A DNA stretch of 8,886 bases from Gammaproteobacteria bacterium (GTDB lineage Bacteria > Pseudomonadota > Gammaproteobacteria > Pseudomonadales > Azotimanducaceae), in assembly GCA_027295975.1 (NCBI GenBank), contig JAPUJX010000480.1, positions 1 to 8,886 on the forward strand, in the 5' to 3' direction. Of the stretch, positions 5,790 to 8,886 are shown piece by piece; the stretch's first letter is position 1, and each line of letters opens with the position of its first letter. The notes beneath the pieces are model-generated. The model did not search any database, had not been told where the DNA came from, and saw only the letters and a list, made by a program, of their open reading frames with translations. The position numbers and the translations under genes are program-made.

Positions 5790-7720
5790 CCATATATTGA
5801 TGGTGGTAGAGGGCAGTCGAGTGTCGCCGCGATGCCATGCAGTAAAGCACCTTCCTCGGTGGACAGGTGCTTGTCAGCCAGGGCAACAGCGGCGCATGCT
5901 TTGAGAAGTTTCGGCTTGCTCAGCGGTTTCAACAACCGCAGTCTGCGCAGCGATTTTGTCAATCGGACAAAATTGTCGTCCGGTGAGGTATCCAACTCGC
6001 CGGTGATTTCGAGTTCACGAATCCCCTGCTCGAATGCATGCTGCATTTGTGAAGTCTCCGTGTGACCGTGGACGGCGATCACCGAAAGTAAGCCGAGAGC
6101 GTGTTCCGCTACGGAGCCGATCGATCGATAACGCGCCCTGATCCGCTGAGGTCCCTCGAAATGGGGCGTCAGCTCTTTTACCAGGATGCGATGCAGTACC
6201 CACTCGTGAAGATCAATCTTGCGGTCCGCCTTGATCAAAACAACGGTGTTGGACATGAAACGCTGGTATTGCGACTCCGACAATTCCTTTAGTGCAGGCA
6301 TGGCCATCTCGACGAGGGTCACCCGGTGGAGTGCATCGGTGTCGAGCACCAACGGGTGCAAGCGCCTTACCTGGTCGGGGACGCCGGGCTCCGCACGATC
6401 ATCGATATGATCCAACTGCCGGTTGCGAACCGTCTCGTCGCTGTCGAGTAACATGGCGTAGATCAGTCCGCGGCTCGCCCAGGGGTCGTGGGCCGCTTCC
6501 CGCAATTCCATGGCCGTTGAGTCGATAATGGCCAGGGCGTTGTCCAGGCTCTGTTTTGAAGGTTGACCGATTTCCGAGGTGAGCACCGAGGGTTCGATGT
6601 CGATGGTGCTGTCATGACTCGCTAACCCCTGGATCAGACTCGTGTGGCCGCCGAACCCGGCAGCCGTCTCGGGAAGATCGGCCATCGAGGATTCGGCTGC
6701 TGGCGTTACCAGGGGAAAGTCGCCGTCCCACCGGGGTTCGATGGCGCGAATGCGACTGTCCAGAGGCGGGTGGGTCGACATGATGCTGTTGAGAAAAAGT
6801 TTCGATGCCTGACCGAAAAACATATGGCTCACTTCGTTGGCGGATGCGCTGGACATGGTCGAACCGGCACTGAAGCCGCCGATCTTCTTCAAGGCATCGG
6901 CAATTCCCTGGGGGTTTCGGGTGAATTGTACGGACGCGGCGTCAGCCAGGTATTCGCGTTGTCGGCTGACCGCGGCTTTGATGAGGTTGCCGAAAAACGT
7001 TCCGGCGTAACCGATGACGAGCAACCCGATACCCAGCGCGAGTATGGGCATGCCGTTGTTGCCGCGACGGCTGACGCCGCCGATCCGCAGTATTACGTAA
7101 CCGATGATGCCGATAAACAGAATGCCGTGCAGAATGGCGATCAGGCGAAGGTTAATTCCGGTGTCGCCGTTCAGAATGTGGCTGAACTCATGGCCGACCA
7201 CACCCTGCAACTCATCGCGGGTGAGTTGGTCCACGGTACCCCGGTTAATGCCAATGACCGCATCGTCGATACCGAATCCGGCCGCGAACGCATTTATGCT
7301 GGGTTCATTAATCAGGTACACGGGCGGGACGGGGAGACCTCCGGCGATCGCCATTTCTTCGACGACGTTGAGCAGTCGACGTTCGCCGGTATCTGTGGTG
7401 TTTTGCAAAATGAGAGTGCCGCCCAACGATTCTGCAATGCTGCGGCCTCCGCCGCGCACTACCAGGTACTTGAATATGCTGGCGGTTGCGATCACGCCGA
7501 CCACGCCCGAACTGATCCAGAACCAGTACTCGGTGGGGAGTAGACTGAACACGTCAGCGATGGAAATACTCCCCGCCGTCACGGTGTTGTTTGTCCACAG
7601 ATAAACGAACGCGACAAGGATGTTGGTTAAAACCACGAGGCAGATCACCGCGGCGAAGAACAGGAATGCAATCCACAGGGTCTTGCGCCTCGCGGTGTCC
7701 TGTGCTTGAAAAAAGTCCAA
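5786..7720 (-). CDS. Membrane M48-family zinc metallopeptidase with long C-terminal extension
   Basis: This is a predicted inner-membrane protease related to HtpX, with 644 residues from the TTG at 7720. HtpX itself is under 300 residues, so I give no symbol. Hydrophobic segments at about 15-41, 65-88, 191-211 and 223-243 are likely membrane helices. The zinc site HEFSH is at 177-181, with H177 and H181 as ligands and E178 as the catalytic base. The third ligand is probably E256 in QREYLADAASVQF, and the M48 block STHPPLDSRIRAIEP (315-329) follows. After about residue 340 comes a poorly conserved linker, then a helical region of about 250 residues. Its motifs ADRKIDLHEW (498-507) and ADKHLSTEE (615-623) resemble the acidic helix starts of TerB-like domains. 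The TTG start is chosen because AGGAG sits five bases before it. Extending to the ATG at 7804 would put 28 residues inside lemA. LemA and M48 genes are often paired. The substrate is unknown. Confidence 0.9.
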   Translation of the reverse strand: MDFFQAQDTARRKTLWIAFLFFAAVICLVVLTNILVAFVYLWTNNTVTAGSISIADVFSLLPTEYWFWISSGVVGVIATASIFKYLVVRGGGRSIAESLGGTLILQNTTDTGERRLLNVVEEMAIAGGLPVPPVYLINEPSINAFAAGFGIDDAVIGINRGTVDQLTRDELQGVVGHEFSHILNGDTGINLRLIAILHGILFIGIIGYVILRIGGVSRRGNNGMPILALGIGLLVIGYAGTFFGNLIKAAVSRQREYLADAASVQFTRNPQGIADALKKIGGFSAGSTMSSASANEVSHMFFGQASKLFLNSIMSTHPPLDSRIRAIEPRWDGDFPLVTPAAESSMADLPETAAGFGGHTSLIQGLASHDSTIDIEPSVLTSEIGQPSKQSLDNALAIIDSTAMELREAAHDPWASRGLIYAMLLDSDETVRNRQLDHIDDRAEPGVPDQVRRLHPLVLDTDALHRVTLVEMAMPALKELSESQYQRFMSNTVVLIKADRKIDLHEWVLHRILVKELTPHFEGPQRIRARYRSIGSVAEHALGLLSVIAVHGHTETSQMQHAFEQGIRELEITGELDTSPDDNFVRLTKSLRRLRLLKPLSKPKLLKACAAVALADKHLSTEEGALLHGIAATLDCPLPPSIYG

Positions 7721-7725
7721 AGGTT

Positions 7726-7730
7726 CTCCT
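7726..7730 (-). promoter_or_regulatory. Ribosome binding site that fixes the TTG start of the M48 gene
   Basis: AGGAG follows directly after the lemA TAA (7733-7731) and precedes TTG at 7720 by five bases. This is the strongest Shine-Dalgarno sequence in the window. It supports a TTG start and close translational linkage with lemA. Confidence 0.75.
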
Positions 7731-8321
7731 TTAGAATGCGACCTTGGGTGCTTCCTGCAGCGCCTCGCTGTCTTCGAACTCCAGCAGGGTTGCGTCGGCT
7801 TCATGTCCGAAAAAGTTTGCGAACAGCACCGGAGGGAAGGTCTGTTTGAAGGTGTTGTAGGCGGTTACCTGGTCGTTGTAAGCCTGCCGCGAGAAAGCCA
7901 CCCGATTTTCGGTGCTGGTCAACTCTTCAGACAACTGCATCATGTTCTGGTTGGCCTTCAGGTCAGGATAGGCTTCCATAACCACGTTCAAACGTCCCAT
8001 CGCGCTGCCGAGAATACCTTCTGCGCTGGCCAACTCTTTGATTGCCCCGGCGTTTGTTGGATCTTTTGCCGCAGCTTCCAATCCCGCCATCGCCTGATTG
8101 CGCGCGGCAATGACGGCTTCCAGGGTTTCCCGCTCGTGTTCCATGTAACCTTTTGCGGTTTCCACCAGGTTGGGAATCAGGTCGTAGCGACGCTTGAGTT
8201 GCACTTCGATCTGGGAGAACGCGTTCTTGAAACGGTTTTTGTAGGTAACGAGCTTGTTGTAGATCGAAACAATCCAGAAGCCTGCAACAGCTAGAACGAC
8301 CAGGGTGATGATGGTTTCCAT
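7731..8321 (-). CDS. lemA: LemA family membrane protein
   Basis: LemA proteins are anchored by one N-terminal membrane helix followed by a long helical bundle; their molecular role is poorly known. This one has 196 residues, usual for the family. A hydrophobic segment covers about 4-20, followed by the characteristic YNKLVTYKNRFKNAFSQIEVQLKRRYDLIPNLVETAKGYMEHE stretch (21-63, key part VQLKRRYDLIPNLV at 40-53). ENRVAFSRQAYNDQVTAYN (138-156) and the tail motif FPPVLFANFFG (162-172) follow. The short acidic C-terminus (EFEDSEALQEAP, 181-192) is also seen in many relatives. The ATG at 8321 has GGAG at 8329-8326. The M48 peptidase gene starts 10 bp after the stop, so the two are almost surely cotranscribed and probably act at the same membrane. 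An acyl-CoA dehydrogenase gene ends 75 bp upstream on the same strand. Confidence 0.95.
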   Translation of the reverse strand: METIITLVVLAVAGFWIVSIYNKLVTYKNRFKNAFSQIEVQLKRRYDLIPNLVETAKGYMEHERETLEAVIAARNQAMAGLEAAAKDPTNAGAIKELASAEGILGSAMGRLNVVMEAYPDLKANQNMMQLSEELTSTENRVAFSRQAYNDQVTAYNTFKQTFPPVLFANFFGHEADATLLEFEDSEALQEAPKVAF

Positions 8322-8358
8322 AATTCTCCGATTTGCTGTTTATCTGTTTCCGTTCGTC

Positions 8359-8388
8359 AAGATATTGCGATTCTTTTCGTAATTACAA
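8359..8388 (-). promoter_or_regulatory. Candidate promoter for the lemA-M48-ppx unit
   Basis: In the 75 bp between the acyl-CoA dehydrogenase stop and lemA, the minus strand has TTGTAA (8388-8383) and TATCTT (8364-8359). They are 18 bp apart and each matches four of six sigma-70 consensus bases. An overlapping TTGACG (8360-8355) could be an alternative -35, but it lacks a good -10. Read-through from the upstream gene is equally possible. Confidence 0.3.
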
Positions 8389-8396
8389 TGGTGCCC

Positions 8397-8886
8397 CTAA
8401 TCGGGCAGTCCCAGCACCCGCTTCGCAATCACATTGAGTTGCACTTCGCTGGTACCCCCCTCGATGGAGTTTGCCTTCGAGCGCAGCCACTGTCGGGTAG
8501 TGTTCAATTCCTTGTCGCTGAACTCGGTTCCCTCCCAGCCTACGCTCACCGTTCCCATGGTTTGCAGCAACAACTCGTATTTGCGTTTGTTCTGCTCGGT
8601 GCCGAAATACTTGGACATGCTGGCAATGTTGCCGTTCGCGTTTCCTGCTTGTGACTCCTGCGATGACCGGGAGAGTGCCAGTTGAAAGGAGCGATCGTTC
8701 ATGCGGTGATTAATGATCTTGTTACGCATTGATGAGTCGGCAATTCGTCCGTTTTCTTCCCCCAGATATTCCTTGGCGATGTCTTCCAGGTTTCGGCGGC
8801 CCCCGCCGAGAGCGGAAATACCACCGATGCCGGAGATCATCTGCCGCTCGTGCTGCAACAACCGCTTGGCGATGGTCCAACCTTTG
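8397..8886 (-). CDS. Acyl-CoA dehydrogenase, C-terminal part (5' end off the right edge)
   Basis: The enzyme is a flavoprotein that introduces an alpha-beta double bond into acyl-CoA thioesters, as in beta-oxidation. Only the last 162 residues are in the window; whole enzymes usually have about 380-410. The frame stays open to the edge, beginning GWTIAKRLLQHERQ, which is the typical entry to the C-terminal helical domain, so no start lies in the window. A TTG at 8861 is internal. The end has the family signature NSIEGGTSEVQLNVIAKRVLGLP, with the glutamate of IEGG at the position that carries the catalytic base in MCAD-type enzymes (inference from alignment by eye). The helical segment HRMNDRSFQLAL is also typical. 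The substrate chain length cannot be told from this part. It lies 75 bp before lemA on the same strand and shows no functional link to it. Confidence 0.9.
   Translation of the reverse strand, partial: KGWTIAKRLLQHERQMISGIGGISALGGGRRNLEDIAKEYLGEENGRIADSSMRNKIINHRMNDRSFQLALSRSSQESQAGNANGNIASMSKYFGTEQNKRKYELLLQTMGTVSVGWEGTEFSDKELNTTRQWLRSKANSIEGGTSEVQLNVIAKRVLGLPD

Noticed and set aside
6644..7543. A 299-codon plus-strand open frame antisense to the M48 gene
   Set aside because: It is in the mirror frame of a conserved membrane protease. It has no recognisable domain and a low-complexity, shadow-like composition.
7721..7804. An upstream ATG at 7804 that would lengthen the M48 protein by 28 residues
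   Set aside because: The stretch overlaps the lemA coding end and is not hydrophobic or conserved-looking. The TTG at 7720 has an excellent Shine-Dalgarno sequence.

Overview
The window reads as ordinary chromosomal DNA of a gammaproteobacterium, roughly 55% G+C by eye. The main pointers are an adjacent cmoA-cmoB pair, which is mostly a gammaproteobacterial trait, and PPK1 and Ppx proteins that align with the E. coli enzymes from end to end. The order or genus cannot be settled from this piece. Coding density is high. No tRNA, rRNA, CRISPR array, insertion sequence, phage gene or attachment site was seen, and no gene appears broken.

Left block (1-2030, all minus strand): cmoA, then cmoB, then the first 105 codons of an unrecognised protein with a probable winged-helix fold that runs off the left edge. 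CmoA makes carboxy-SAM and CmoB uses it to finish the 5-oxyacetyl group on uridine 34 of tRNAs. The two genes overlap by four bases (GTGA). cmoA is divergent from ppk1 across a 76 bp spacer that holds a small palindrome.

Middle block (2107-5732): ppk1 on the plus strand (polyphosphate synthesis) faces ppx on the minus strand (polyphosphate breakdown). Their stop codons are 35 bp apart, so the two opposing enzymes of polyphosphate turnover are convergent and transcribed separately.

Right block (4212-8321, minus strand): lemA, a large membrane M48 metallopeptidase and ppx follow one another with gaps of 10 and 53 bp, which suggests a lemA-M48-ppx transcription unit. The M48 protein carries a C-terminal extension of about 300 residues that may be TerB-like. 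Upstream of lemA, on the same strand, is the C-terminal end of an acyl-CoA dehydrogenase entering from the right edge.

No clearly new system is visible. The points most worth a second look are the physical link between a LemA/M48 membrane protease pair and exopolyphosphatase, the C-terminal extension of the protease, and the unknown winged-helix protein behind cmoB. Long open frames antisense to cmoB, ppk1, ppx and the M48 gene were judged to be shadows. Every stretch without a gene is under 80 bp.
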